Below, one piece after another: positions 9,190 through 21,200 of a stretch of 64,000 nt of DNA. Below the pieces are notes generated by a model. It was given only the letters and a program-made list of their open reading frames with translations. It did no database searches and was not told the origin of the DNA. How positions within the stretch are numbered: position 1 is the stretch's first letter; every line of letters starts with the position of its first letter. The stretch is from positions 1 to 64,000 of the forward strand of contig CAJNDS010000163.1 of NCBI GenBank assembly GCA_905221605.1, in the 5' to 3' direction. Source of the DNA: Symbiodinium natans. Taxonomy: Eukaryota > Sar > Dinophyceae > Suessiales > Symbiodiniaceae. Made by a program: the position numbers and the translations under genes.

Positions 9190-11460
9190 GGAACCACGAA
9201 CCGCGGTCAAAAAATATCTCACTCGAAGCGCTGCTACGCGTGACAAGGCACATCCAAAAGAAAGTCACACCATTGAGTCGGACGGCACCCACCTTCCTCT
9301 GTAAGGATTCTTGCGCTCATCATAACCAGAAATCGCCAATGGGGGAATCCGAACCTGCGCGCGCTCATCTGCTCAAAACCCAGATGTTTTCACTGCAGCA
9401 ATGGATGACTGCTGCCCTGCCTGCCCGGTCTTCTCGCACATGACCATTGTGCCCTTCATAATAGCTCGCTTGTATTTTTTGCGTATAGGCAATCGGTTGT
9501 AGTACTGGCGCCTTAGCCATCAAGAATAAAGAGATGGCAAAATTGCACCAACCTGTCAAAGATGCACTATGTGGTGGCAATTCAGGGCAGAACAGCAGGG
9601 AGACGGAGTTGATCATGTTCGATTTGTTTCGCACCTGAGCATATAACAATCGCAATCAACCATTGTCTTGTGTCATCACGGCTACCACAGATTGGCAATG
9701 CCTGCACCGCTGCCGCTGCTGCAGCTGCAGTTGTTCCAGCCTGCACAAGTGCATCAGGACCTCCTAACATAATTCGGGATTTTGCGAACATGGCTGCCCG
9801 GTCCTGCAAGACATTCGTACATGAAAGACGGCACACGGCAAGAGCATTCATTCCGGCATGCAGCCTAGCATGTACCAACTGGCAATGCAAATTCTAAAGT
9901 CATTTGCCGCATGGTAAACTCTTTTGACGACGTCCATCCAAGAATTACCGAATCGCGCCCCGGCATCTGAACATGATCTGTCAATCTGTCAAGAGCAGAG
10001 CTCTTCGGCTGCAAGAGACGTTGGGTATCAGAAATTCAAGCAAAAGCTCACATTTTCCTTTCTTTGGCACAGACGCCGTGCTATCGTTAGCTTAGGCCCA
10101 TCACCACCACACTTGGTTAAGAATGTCAACAAGTTCCCCTTTCGCTGTTTTAAAGCAGCTCAACAGGCATGTTCATCACAGACCAATCTGCAACCCGATC
10201 ACAACTTGGAACAACTTCAAAATCTCACACAGCAAACAGAAGTCTTTTTTCAAACGGCCAACTGTTGATAGGACCGAAGAAAGTGTTTTATCAACAAGCT
10301 GAATGTTCATCTATTCTTCCTCAATAGCAGACTCTCTTATTCGTACACTGTGGAACATATTCTTGTATGAGATGTCAATCAAAGCTCGCACTTTCCTTTT
10401 GCGCAGTGGCCGTGCAATTTTTGCCAAGTGGGTGCATCAGCCACCTCCCGTTCAGGATTCACACATGCTTGGCATTGAACGCAAGCGAACTGGAACCTCG
10501 TTCAGGTTTAGGGTTTTGGTGTTTGGTTTCTTGTTTTTTCAGGGTCCTTTTCTCTTGAATTCACATTCAGAACACGCCTTTAGACTACGAAAGCCACTAT
10601 CAAAACCACGCCTGAAGCCTGCTGCACGTTGGAGACTTCTAGACAATAGAACAACGGTCTTTGGGGCTGGAAATGCTCCCAAAAATCAGTTGCATGACTC
10701 AGCAGCACACCCGAGCTCACGTTCGTTCGACATGCTCTGATTGCCGTGGGCTCTTGGTTTTGGGGGTGAGTTTTTTGTTCGTCCGACTCCACGGAACAAC
10801 GCAGCCTTATTGTCCCGATAGTTCACGACTTGCGTTTGTTAGAAATCAAACAGGGCAGCTAACAAATCGAGCTGTGAGACCGGGCCCTGTCATCTTTCAT
10901 CAAACCAAACCGGTGCAGGGGTTTTTGACATGAGCTAAGCGCGCGCTAAATCCAAATCAAGATAGCTCTTACAGAGAGCAGACATACCGAAAAGCAAAAA
11001 CGGCGCCACCAACTGGGGTGAAACGGAAAAAAGAAGCCATAAACGGGTCGTCGTGGTGCACTGTGGCTGCAAGTGTTTGCAAATTCTTGCGCATCACGTC
11101 AAACAGTCTTTTGAGTGACTAGTGTACTGCTGCAACGTTGAGACAGACAGACTGCACGAGCTTTCCAGATGCCACAATTGCGGATCAAGGCACTCGCATG
11201 CGGCTTCAAGAGACCATCTGCATGCCGCTGTGCAATGAATGTTGGAGATGGCTTTAAAACCAAGTCAGTCCTTTCTTGGAAGGTTCGACCCGCTGCAAAC
11301 ATGCCAGGAAGCTTCCAGCATGTTTGCAGCTTTTCAAGCCTCCAAGAAACGATATTCATTGGACAGCTGCACGCAAATGGGCTTTTGGAAGCCGCAATCT
11401 GAGGTCCAAACAAGCCAAGCCAGAATTTCTATGGTCTTGGTCAGTTGTTCAGCAAACGAC
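9190..11460. other. Gene-poor region
   Basis: Only short ORFs without recognisable domains occur on either strand. Base composition is moderate and I see no repeat structure. It may hold short exons that I cannot identify. Confidence 0.5.
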
Positions 11461-11465
11461 CTTAA

Positions 11466-11690
11466 TCAAACCTTCAACCCTAAAACCCTTAAGCCCTTAA
11501 ACCCTTAAACCCTTCAGCCCTTTAAACCCTCTTACCCGCAAACCCGTAAACCCTCAAACCCTTAAGCTCTTAAGCCGTTAAACCCTTAAACCCGCAAGCC
11601 CTTAACCCCGTACACTCCAGCTCAAGCCCCGACACCCCTCACACCTCCGGGGCGCTAGCTCCACTTAGAGTTAGGGTTCAGGGGTTTGGG
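11466..11690 (+). repeat. Telomere-like CCCTTAAA/CCCTAAA tract
   Basis: About twenty imperfect AACCCTTAA and AACCCTAAA units are followed at about 11668 by a short stretch of the complementary GTTAGGG type. Many units are eight bases (CCCTTAAA), unlike the seven-base telomere unit. Confidence 0.7.
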
Positions 11691-11699
11691 TTCACGGCT

Positions 11700-12640
11700 G
11701 GAACATTCCAAAAGGTCTAAAACCCTCTTAGAGCTTGTGCGACATCCTGAACCGTAACTGGGGGAAAGCTTCTATAGACTTACTTGATTGCCAATAATTG
11801 ATGCTAGCAGCAATGGTTTTCCTTGTTTCTGTTGTGGGCATAGAACTTCAAAATTGCATTTCCATCACCCACAAGCTTGCAACTGGCAGCCCTCGATGGA
11901 GAAGACTTTGGGAGCATTATTGGGACAAATGCTTCTTAGTAAGTTTGTGCTGACCCCTTTAGAAAAGGAGATTTGAGAGGGGTAAACAACTCAAGGTTCC
12001 CAAATACTTCCAACTACTCCCTAAGACTTCCCCAAGCCTCCTTAAACACCTACCCCCCACATGACCCCCCTTCCTTAAGAACCCTATATGTTAGGAAACT
12101 TTCAACTTTAAGGCTTAAACTCTTCAGCTCTTCTAAGTCACATTTTGCCTTTTTGCAACCTTGTTGCACGTTGGGTGGCACGTTCGCATGTTGAAGGTTG
12201 GTCCGGTTACACCTGCAATTTCTCGCCATTTTCTTCAAGTAAAAAAAAAACAGACTGTGCGCTGGTTTCATCGCATTTCTTTTTCTTCCGTCTCTTTTTT
12301 TTTTGGAAGATAGAATATTCCTCCGGCCTCTTTCCATTCGAATTTGCGTGGGGGGTGTTCTGGATTTAGAATTTCTACGGATCGAGTTCTTGAACGGCAT
12401 GGCAACACCAACTTTGGGTTTTTTGCCTGACGGCAGAATGGGGGTGCGAAGCACTCTCTGCTTGGCATCAAATCAGGGGGCCACATGGATTACATGGCCC
12501 CATTACCTACGACGGAGCTAAGTATGGCCGAAATTTCGGGCGCGGCATGGTGTTCTAGGGCCATAGGGCCAGATTAACAAACCTGTCGGCAGTCTCATCA
12601 AGAGTCTCATATTGCCCAGCAGCGTCAGCAGATCCTCAGC
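11700..12640. other. Gene-free stretch
   Basis: Contains A and T homopolymer runs (about 12241 and 12293) and no recognised coding sequence. Confidence 0.5.
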
Positions 12641-12653
12641 AGAAGATCATCAG

Positions 12654-12656
12654 CAG

Positions 12657-12716
<60 letters not shown>

Positions 12717-12759
12717 ATCAGATCATAGCATATCATATATCATCACATCGTGTCATTGT

Positions 12760-12796
<37 letters not shown>

Positions 12797-12800
12797 ATCA
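12654..12800 (+). repeat. CAT/ATC trinucleotide microsatellites
   Basis: Two (CAT)n runs (about 12654-12714 and 12763-12798) are separated by degenerate 'atcat' sequence. 'cat'-rich degenerate DNA continues to about 13120. The short ORFs read through it (poly-His or poly-Asp) are artefacts of the repeat. Confidence 0.9.
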
Positions 12801-13149
12801 TCGTCGTCATCATCATCCTGCCAGGTCCTGAGTCCTGAGCCCTGGCATCTTGGCAGTCCGGCTTCCCGGCGGTCCTGGTGCTGGCACGCGGTCCTGGCCT
12901 GGCATTGCCGCCGCATTGCCTGGCATTGGCATCAATCATAATCGCATCATCGCATCGCATCATGAATCATTATGCATTGTGAAGTATGAATCATCAATCA
13001 TCAGTCATCAATCATTCATTCAGTCATGACTCATGACATGAGATCATGATGAGCCACGAGTCATGAGTCATGAGTCATGAGATCATCATGAATCAGGAAC
13101 CATGAATCAGTCACAGTCACAGCCACAGTCACGGCAGTCACGTGAGTCA

Positions 13150-13628
13150 TTGCGGCCGCCGCAACCCATCGGCCACAAACACGGGTCATGAACAATGAAA
13201 AAACTGCCTTGGTTTCCTTTCAGCTTTGTTCGTCGAATCCAGCCAAGACTTCAAACTCAGCCCATCTTTCTTTTCTGCTGTTTGGCTTGACGTGCATTTT
13301 TTCCTGTTTGCTGAAAAGGCTGAAACAAAACCACCAGCAATGAAACAGGACTTCAAACTAGAAGGGTCACATATCAACTCGAAAGGCCTTGAACGCGAGA
13401 GTAAGCCTCTAAGGCCTTGCAATATTGCGTACACATGTTTGCACGGTGGCCGGTTTGCCCAGCCGGGTCTGGGGTTGCGGCGTCTGCGCCTTCTGGCTTT
13501 GCGTTTACGTGTGTGGGCCTTCCCTGCCTTCTTAGCAATTTGTTTCAAGATGTCTTTGCCACTTCTGAATTTGGCGGACGTGACCTGAAGCGGCAGACTT
13601 TTAGGGTTAGGTCGCGCCGAACTTAAAT
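13150..13628. other. Gene-free stretch left of the Copia element
   Basis: ORFs on both strands show no recognised domain. The sequence ends at the truncated 5' LTR of the Copia element. Confidence 0.4.
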
Positions 13629-13895
13629 TTGACACGTGATGTGCACTTGAGTGAAGAACGTGTGCCGACGAGACCGTTCTCCTAGAGGCCGCAGTGCAAG
13701 CAGCCTGAGTTCCACAGGGCTTTCTGGTGCGAGGTCACCAAGTGCCCGTGGGAGAAGAGAACGTGGAAGGTCTTTGCAGCACGACCACCTTCACTTCCAC
13801 GCGGAGTAGACCCAAGGCAGTGGACAGCTACGACTGGAGCAGGCTAGCAGCCACCAGTCGGGGCTGTGCCTTCGTTTGGACCTCAGTTCCACCAG

Positions 13896-16800
13896 ATGGG
13901 AACACCCCCTCAGACGGCACCACAAGAACCCCTTCAAGTTCCGAATATGCAGTTGCCCGTTGCACCTGGAGTAGCTCAACAGATGGAGTTCACGAGAGCA
14001 ATGCTGCAAGCGCAGGACGAGCAGATCCGACAGCAGGCAGCTCAACTTCAACAGATGAGTGCCATGCTTACGCAAGCATTGCAGCTTGCAAGTGCGAATG
14101 CTGCCAATGCGCATATTGCAGCAGCCGCAGCTTCATCGTCGACGAGTCCTACACCTGGAGGAGACCCCTCAGCAGCACCTGCGAATGCATCGACTCCTGT
14201 GGACATGGAAGTAGACTCTGGTGTACGAAACAAGAGAGCAGAGGGTTACATTCCACAGTTGCCTCAGCTGAACTATGCGTCCATGACGAGCAGACATGCT
14301 GAAATCCGAGTTTGGACAGCCTACAGAGACGAACTTACGAGTTGGCTTTGTTTGCTCGACGACCGCTACGCTACGGAATTGCAAGAAGCGATCAGTAGCA
14401 ATGTGGAAGTCTTGCAAGTGAGGCTTGAAGCCGGGAAAGCAGCCCGGTCAACCAAACTTTGGTTTTTGCTTCGTCAGTCCATGAGCAAGTTCCAACGTGG
14501 GCAAGATTTGGTGCATCTCATCGAGGTGAAACAAATGGGAGCAAGTGCCGGATACGAACTCTGGCGCTCGTTGAACAACGAATTGTCAGTTCGCTCCAGA
14601 GTGGAGGGACAGGCCCTCCGCGAACAGGCGTTAGGCCTGGTGCCACCAAAGCATCTCAAGCGACCACTTGATGTCGCCAGGTGGTACACCACCGAGCTTC
14701 TCAAGTTCGAGGCGCAGGTGAAGCATCGCTTCCCGGAGTTGCTCATCGGAGAACAAGAGGGAGTCCTGTGCCTGATGAAGCACTTGGATTCTGAGACCAA
14801 GAGATATCTGCTCCTCCATCACTCAACAAAGAGCATGGGTGAGCTGATGACTGGTTTGCAGTTTTACGACGAGCAGCTTCGTGTGATGGACTTCCAGAGA
14901 GAAGGAGCATCCGGGTATGCGAATGCCTTCAAGGGTGGCAGAGGCGGAAAGGGCGACAGAGACAAGAGCAACAAAGGCCCCAAGGGCAACAAAGGCAACA
15001 AAGGCGAGAAAGGAGAAAAGGGACAGAAGGGTGGCAAAGCGAAAGGAAAGGACAAGAAAGGTGACCAAGGCGGAAAAGGAGACAGAGCTCGGAGCAAGAG
15101 CAGAGAGGCGAAGAAGACGGATGTCTGCCGGAACTGCGGGAAGACTGGACACTGGGCACGCGACTGCTGGGCACCTCCGAAGGACAAAGCCACAGCGGCG
15201 ACGAACCAGGCCGTGACGACGCAGCCAGAGGCACCATCATCTTCATCGTCTACATCGGCGAAAGCAGCAGCGCAGCCCACAACCAAAGGCAGTGGAAAAG
15301 CACAGTCATCAATCAAGACGTTTCTGGAGGGATATCACTTTGGTATGATGCTCACGAACCAAGTGGTTAGTTTTCCTTCAGATGATCGCATTTACTGGCT
15401 GATTGACTCTGGTAGTTCGTTCCACATCATCACGAGAGAGACGCTTGAGAGCGACCACGTGAAAATCCTGAGTTGGTTGGAAGGACGCCCGAAGTCATAT
15501 GCGGAGACTGCGACTGGAGATTCCGTTGAAATTGGCGGATCAACACATGTTTTAGTGGAAGTTTGCTTTGAAACCACCACCCCAGCATCATCGAAGAGCA
15601 GTTCTGAGCATGAGGGTGACGCTGTGTACATGTGTAGGGCTAGGTTTGAAGCCGTCATTTCCGATCAGATCAAGCACAATTTGCTGAACATCAACTTGCT
15701 TTGTCAGAATGGAGGTTGGGAGCCAGCGATGTGCGACCAGCAGGGCGTAATTACCGTCCGAAAGCACGGCGTAACGCTGAGACCAACCATGTTTGCTTCA
15801 GTTAGTTGGCTTGCGTCAGTTCGGAATGACCATCCTTTAGCACTGAAACCGCAGGATTTGATCGCCAAAACGGAACAGTTTCGTCGAAGTCGGTCTCGCA
15901 AGTCGTCTTCGAGTCGTGATTTTCATCGTTCGACTTCGAATCGAGGTCATCGCAGCTCTGCGAGAGTGTGTGTTGAGCCCGAAAACCCCGAATTGCTGGA
16001 TGTTTCATGTCTTGATGAGGTAGTTGATTGCGAGCTTCAGACGAGCCACGAACATGTTGACCTGGACCAAGGCGAAGCTAAGGACAGACTAAGGACAGTT
16101 GGTGACGTTTCCGGCTCTGCGAGGGATCAACTTCAATTTTTCAGTCATGTGGATACGCCAGTTGTTCGTGAGCTTGATAGGGATGAGCGCTTGATTTTTA
16201 GTGAAGACAACAGCGTTATCTCACACAAGCAACAGGACAACAGCACCACACCAGCAGTCGAGTGGCTTGTATTTGAAAATGACAGCAGCGTTATCTCACA
16301 CAAGCAACAGGACAACAGCACCACACCAGCAGTCGAGTGGCTTGTATTTGAAAATGACAGCAGCGTTATCTCACACAAGCAACAGGACAACAGCACCACA
16401 CCAGCAGTTGAGCGTCTTGTGCATGAGCATGGTAGGGAAACAGTTGTCTGTCGTGCTTGCTTGGAGGATTTCCCTGATGAGGTTGAGACTGGCAGCTTGG
16501 ATTGCTCAAAGAGGCGAAGTTTTCCTAGAGCAGGACAGATAGGAGACCGCCGCTATGGATCCGAGTGCCACGATGCAACAGAGCATTCAACAGTTGGAAG
16601 GCGTGCGCCAGGGGGCGAGACGCAGGAGACTGATATTGTTGGAAGCCCACGCCGCGCAGCACGGCATAGAGCTACCACAGACGCTCCGAGAGGAGCTCCA
16701 GGCGTCGTATGCCGAGGCGGAGTCCACTGGAGGGGACGAGATGGATCTGGACCTGGATTCGGCAAGGCTGGACCCTTCGACCTCATCTCCTTCGATAGAG

Positions 16801-17108
16801 TACATCATGGAAGAGACGGAAGCGGCGGAAGCACCGTCGTCTCACACCGGGGTGAGGGAATTCCAAACGGATCCTTCGATGTCAGAGGCTCCAGCCAAGA
16901 GACCCGCTATGGTGCAGATGAAGCCGACGCCGAAGATCAAATCCAAGGAGAAAACCATGGCCGTGAGACCGGTGCGGAACTTGCTGCCGGACCATGTGGA
17001 TCAATCAAGCATGGGGAGTCGATCCTCGGGAGCCCTCCGGCCCCACGCCGGCATCGTCAGCGCCAGCACGGAGAGGAAAACGGCGCTGGGCGTCGACAGG
17101 CTGGATGA
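13896..17108 (+). CDS. Copia Gag and aspartic protease
   Basis: The frame encodes a glutamine-rich N-terminus, a Gag capsid-like helical region (about 14270-14900), a Gly/Lys/Asp-rich basic segment (about 14930-15110) and a CCHC zinc knuckle (CRNCGKTGHWARDC, 15126-15167) that packages RNA. The retroviral-type protease motif IDSGSS follows, with its catalytic Asp at 15405. The first in-frame ATG is 13896, but the frame is open and Gag-like back to 13686 apart from a TAG at 13845. The copy may therefore carry a nonsense mutation near its start. Three 75-bp repeats lie at 16211-16435. From about 16555 the frame overlaps another ORF and its last ~180 codons look like shadow sequence. Confidence 0.8.
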   Translation: MGTPPQTAPQEPLQVPNMQLPVAPGVAQQMEFTRAMLQAQDEQIRQQAAQLQQMSAMLTQALQLASANAANAHIAAAAASSSTSPTPGGDPSAAPANASTPVDMEVDSGVRNKRAEGYIPQLPQLNYASMTSRHAEIRVWTAYRDELTSWLCLLDDRYATELQEAISSNVEVLQVRLEAGKAARSTKLWFLLRQSMSKFQRGQDLVHLIEVKQMGASAGYELWRSLNNELSVRSRVEGQALREQALGLVPPKHLKRPLDVARWYTTELLKFEAQVKHRFPELLIGEQEGVLCLMKHLDSETKRYLLLHHSTKSMGELMTGLQFYDEQLRVMDFQREGASGYANAFKGGRGGKGDRDKSNKGPKGNKGNKGEKGEKGQKGGKAKGKDKKGDQGGKGDRARSKSREAKKTDVCRNCGKTGHWARDCWAPPKDKATAATNQAVTTQPEAPSSSSSTSAKAAAQPTTKGSGKAQSSIKTFLEGYHFGMMLTNQVVSFPSDDRIYWLIDSGSSFHIITRETLESDHVKILSWLEGRPKSYAETATGDSVEIGGSTHVLVEVCFETTTPASSKSSSEHEGDAVYMCRARFEAVISDQIKHNLLNINLLCQNGGWEPAMCDQQGVITVRKHGVTLRPTMFASVSWLASVRNDHPLALKPQDLIAKTEQFRRSRSRKSSSSRDFHRSTSNRGHRSSARVCVEPENPELLDVSCLDEVVDCELQTSHEHVDLDQGEAKDRLRTVGDVSGSARDQLQFFSHVDTPVVRELDRDERLIFSEDNSVISHKQQDNSTTPAVEWLVFENDSSVISHKQQDNSTTPAVEWLVFENDSSVISHKQQDNSTTPAVERLVHEHGRETVVCRACLEDFPDEVETGSLDCSKRRSFPRAGQIGDRRYGSECHDATEHSTVGRRAPGGETQETDIVGSPRRAARHRATTDAPRGAPGVVCRGGVHWRGRDGSGPGFGKAGPFDLISFDRVHHGRDGSGGSTVVSHRGEGIPNGSFDVRGSSQETRYGADEADAEDQIQGENHGRETGAELAAGPCGSIKHGESILGSPPAPRRHRQRQHGEENGAGRRQAG
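16211..16435 (+). repeat. Three tandem 75-bp repeats within Gag-PR
   Basis: Copies begin at 16211, 16286 and 16361, the first two nearly identical. Each encodes 25 residues containing SHKQQDNSTTPAVE. The repeat lies in the linker after the protease and keeps the frame. Confidence 0.95.
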
Positions 17109-18265
17109 CGTGGGTTGCTCGTCGGTTCGGAGGAGCTTGGACGGCACAAGCTTCGGGAGCCAGCGACTCACCGGATACGCCGGTGACGCTGTTTTGCCTC
17201 CTGTGCCAGAAATATGTCACCGAAGCCCATTTGATGAGCGAGCCACACGAAGCCAACATGCAGGGCTTCACGCAGACCATCTCCAAGGAGGGCCTCCACG
17301 TGACGCAGAACCCGGTGGATTGGGCCACATGGGAGCAAGCTCTTGCCGAACCAGAGCAGCTGGTACTTGGAGCAACGGAAGGCAAGGCTCGGTCAGTGGT
17401 TGCGCTGGGACCGACCGGCATTTCGGGCGAGTTTCCTCAGCCGAGCCCGAAGGAAACAACCGCGGCAGCACCGGCGAGCTCAGGGCCAGGACCATCGACA
17501 ATGGTGGTGGAGGTAGACGAATCCGACGAGGATTGGGGAGAATGGAGGCCAACCACAGGGGTTCCAGCTCCAACGACCCCAGCACATCCGAAGGATCCCC
17601 CTATCTCCATGATGCAGCCGCCGGGGGAACCGGTCGGCCCGACAGCAGTGTACACGGAGCACCGTCGGGGCCCCGAGCCCAGGCATGCAAAGAGCGCTCT
17701 CCGAGTGACACCTCCCTGGCGGGAATCACTTTCCAACCTGGGCTTTCGTGGTCCGTATCTGCAGCTGCATCTGAGCACACCAGGCCACACCTCAGAAGGG
17801 CTACAAGCCCTCGGACCTTTGAGGGAGAGCTTCCTGCGGATGCAGGCGAAGGACCATGCCCAACTGCCGGTCAGCTTGACACCTCCGAAAGCCGCCAGCG
17901 ACCTGTCCGGCAATGTGATGAGGGTGGCAGAGGCAATGGAAACAGGAGCATCGGGAACAGTGGCACCGGCAGAAAGGCCATTCAGCCCAATGAGCCTTCG
18001 CATGCAGCTCGAGACAGGGATCCTCAAAGGCCAAGCATACGAGGACCGGCGCCGAGCAAGATCGGAGAACATACAGGCTGCGAGGGCGGTCGCCAAGCCA
18101 AGATTGGCGCTCCCGATCCCTCCGCCACCTCCGATTCCGCGACCCGAGCGCACTCCCGAGACACCAATTCCGTGGAGTGGCGCACCCTCTCCTGCATTCC
18201 TGGAACTCATCAGGCGCCGCCGAGATCGCCAAGAGCGCGATCGTTCTCGCTCCCCGTCTCCCTGA
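16555..18265 (+). pseudogene. Extra ORF with C2H2-like zinc finger between protease and integrase
   Basis: Starting at ATG 16555, just after an in-frame TAG (16540), the frame encodes a helical Gln/Arg- and Glu-rich region. At about 17150-17170 the protein-like reading moves by one base into the next frame, which encodes LFCLLCQKYVTEAHLMSEPH, a CxxC...HxxxxxH finger like U1/matrin RNA-binding fingers. Acidic, Pro-rich and finally Arg/Ser-rich segments follow (ending RDRSRSPSP), with a stop at 18263-18265. The finger and RS-like tail suggest RNA binding, which is inference. Integrase resumes in the previous frame near 18262, one base back, so this may be a linker of the polyprotein broken by two indels, or a captured RNA-binding gene. 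Confidence 0.55.
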
Positions 18266-21200
18266 AAGGGAGTACTGAGAAGCTCAACCCAATCCTTGCA
18301 GCTTTGTCCCAAGATGAAAGAAAAGAGCCCGATACGCGACAGCCACAACAACAGTTTGAGTTAGTCACTGAGGAAGGAATTATTGGGGACAATGTGCGTA
18401 GTAAACACGCTGAGCTGCAGCACCACATGCAGGGACACGTACCATACATGTCTGACTGTGAGTTTTGCCAGCGGACTAGAGGGACCACTCCAGCACGAAA
18501 GCGTAGCGACCTGAACCCGAGAGAGTTTCAGCTTGACCAGTGCTTCTTTCGCAAGCTTGCATTCATCGTACTGGTTCATACCATGAGCTTTGCAATTGCA
18601 GTTTGCTTTAGACCTGAGGGAGAGAGCGCAGCAACAACAGCAGAACATTTGCATCCCTGGGTCAGGCACTTTGGTGTGAAACAGCCGCATTTCATGTCTG
18701 ATGCAGAGGGACTCACGAAGAACATCGCAGCGAGGCTCGCTGATGTTTGCGAGGGCACTGAGGACAGCTTTGCACCCGAAAGGCATGCGCCAGCAGCAGA
18801 ACGAGCCATTAGGACCTTAAAAGGAATCGTTGCGACACATGAGCTTGAGTTGCGTGAACATGGCGTTGTTTTGGATGCTGAGTGTGCGGATGTTTTCGAC
18901 CTTTTGTTTCAATACGCAGCACACACGCACAACAGGTTTTCAGTTTCTGTAGGGTCGACCATGACACCCATGCAGAAGATCCGCGGAGATCGCGTGCGAC
19001 CGCAAGTCACGTATCCGTTCGGTGCGGTAGCATTCGCTAAGATAACGCGGGCTGACGCGGATGCCAAGTATGCTCGAGGGATCTACTTGGGACCAGTGCT
19101 TGGGAGCACAGGTCATGCCATGGAAATCCGCTTGGATAGTGGGGAGACGAAACGGGTGATCGCGCCCGGACTCAAATTGCTCTACCCGTTGCGTTTCGAC
19201 TCAAATCTTCTGCCCGGTGCAAAGGCCCTAGATGGCTTCCTGCCCCCGCCTGAAGCACCGAAGACCAAAGAGCTGTTTCTTCCATATGTTCCAGGTGGAG
19301 GTCCTCCCATAGACTGGGTGAGACAACATGGCGTTACCCCCAAGTGCCCAGGATGCCAAGAAGGCGTCAGCTCGAGCAGGCATTCCCAAAAGTGTGTGAA
19401 GAGATACCAGAAATGGTTGCGTGATTCCATCGATGATGCTCTGGAGGCATTAGATGAAGGACCAAGGGTCGACCGAAGACCTGAAGAGCTAATTGGAGAA
19501 GACCCATACGATGATGACGAGCAAATGAAGCCGAACAAGCGAACACGCTTTGGAGGAGAGGAGGTCCGAGCGTTTGATCCTGAGCAAGCAGGAGTCGGAG
19601 ACTTGGAGATCCCGGAGATGTCAGTGCCGGATGCTGACTGGAACGTATCCGAATACCAGCCGTCCGAGGCTGAGGATGAGGATATGGGAGACGCTCCAGT
19701 GCATCCCCAGACGTTCCATGAGGGGGTCCCAGTCCGATACCTGGAGGAATTGCTCGAGAGCGCCCACTACACACCACAACCACTTTCTTGTTGTGACCAC
19801 TACGACGTCGAAGCAGCATGTCACTTACTTGTTGGTCGGTCGAGCGTGGAGAAGTTCCCGTATGTTTGCTTGAACACAACAACACAACGACAGCACCACA
19901 AGCAACAGCAGTCGGTCGAGCGTGAAGCAGTTGAGTTGTTGAATCTCCAGGATCACCCATGTGTATGTTCCTCAGTTAAAGAGAAAAGGGAAGATGAGTC
20001 CGCAGGGGCGTACATGAGAATCCAAGACAGGACTCTGTGGGTGAATCGACCTCGAGCCAGCTACGACGACCTGGAAGGTTTCCAGCTGGACCCTGAAGAG
20101 ACATGGCAAGGAATCAAGAAAGAAGTGAATGCGCTCGATAGTCTGAAAGTTGGTTATGCAAGATCAAAGAACGAGATTGATGAATACCGCAAAGCCAACC
20201 CAAACTGTCGGACGGTCAAGTCCCGATGGGTCCTCACTCAGAAGGCCCCAGGACTAGTCCGAGCAAGGATAGTCGCTAAGGATTTTGCTCATGGCCGACC
20301 ATCCGCACTCGATTTGGGGTTGAGTTCCAACACTGCATCAGTGGAAGCCCTCAAGATCGCCCTTGCACGGGCGGCGAAGGGAAAGATGCGGGCTTACGGC
20401 CTCGACATATCCACCGCGTTTCTCTTTGCGCAGGTAGTGGAACCCACCATTATCGAGTTGCCAAGCACGTTCGCGCTCGAGAGCGGCGAAACCGCGTACT
20501 TGATACTAGAGAAAGCGCTCTACGGTTTGCGTTCCGCCAGCCTTAGCTGGCAGCGACACCTGAACAGGATCGTATCTGCACTAGGCTTACAAGCGAGTCC
20601 GCTTGAACCGACGCTTTTCAGCGGATGGGTCAACCTTGAATCCGGATGGGAGTATATCATCATGTTAGCGTACGTGGATGATTTGCTCATTGTGTCCTCT
20701 ACCGAAAAAGGGTTCGAGTACGTCCACGAAGCCCTGAGTTCAGTCTTGAAAGTCAAAGTGACAGGGAGGCTGATCGAAGATGGGCAGATGGAATTCCTCG
20801 GTCGTTTAATCCGTTGGGATGGACGACAGATCATGCTTGGGGTGAAGCCTGAGTATGTGAAGTCGGTCTTTACATCATTCGGATGGGACATATCCACCGT
20901 AAAAGCATCCTTGACGACACCCGACATCAGGAGTATGTACGATGAGGAGAGTGTTGAAGAGCCTTCAAAGGAGCTGTCCAGTGAAGCAGCCTCACGGTTC
21001 CGAAGTTGCCTAGGGAAGATAGGCTGGCTCTGTCAAACTCGCTCAGATATAACGTACTTTCACTCCATGTTGTCGCGCGGACAAAGCATGCCACGGCAAG
21101 TACATGAAGATGCACTTCGCAAGTTCCTGCGATGGTTAGCAGCGTTTCCGCTGTTAGATCAAATCTTCCCGCTCGGAGATGGCAAGACCAATGAGGGGGA

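Noticed and set aside
12733-12963. ORFs with poly-Asp or poly-His
   Set aside because: They are direct translations of the CAT/ATC microsatellite.
16211-16435. CRISPR-like array
   Set aside because: The 75-bp units are contiguous without unique spacers and are in frame within a retroelement protein. Nothing else in the window has repeat-spacer structure.
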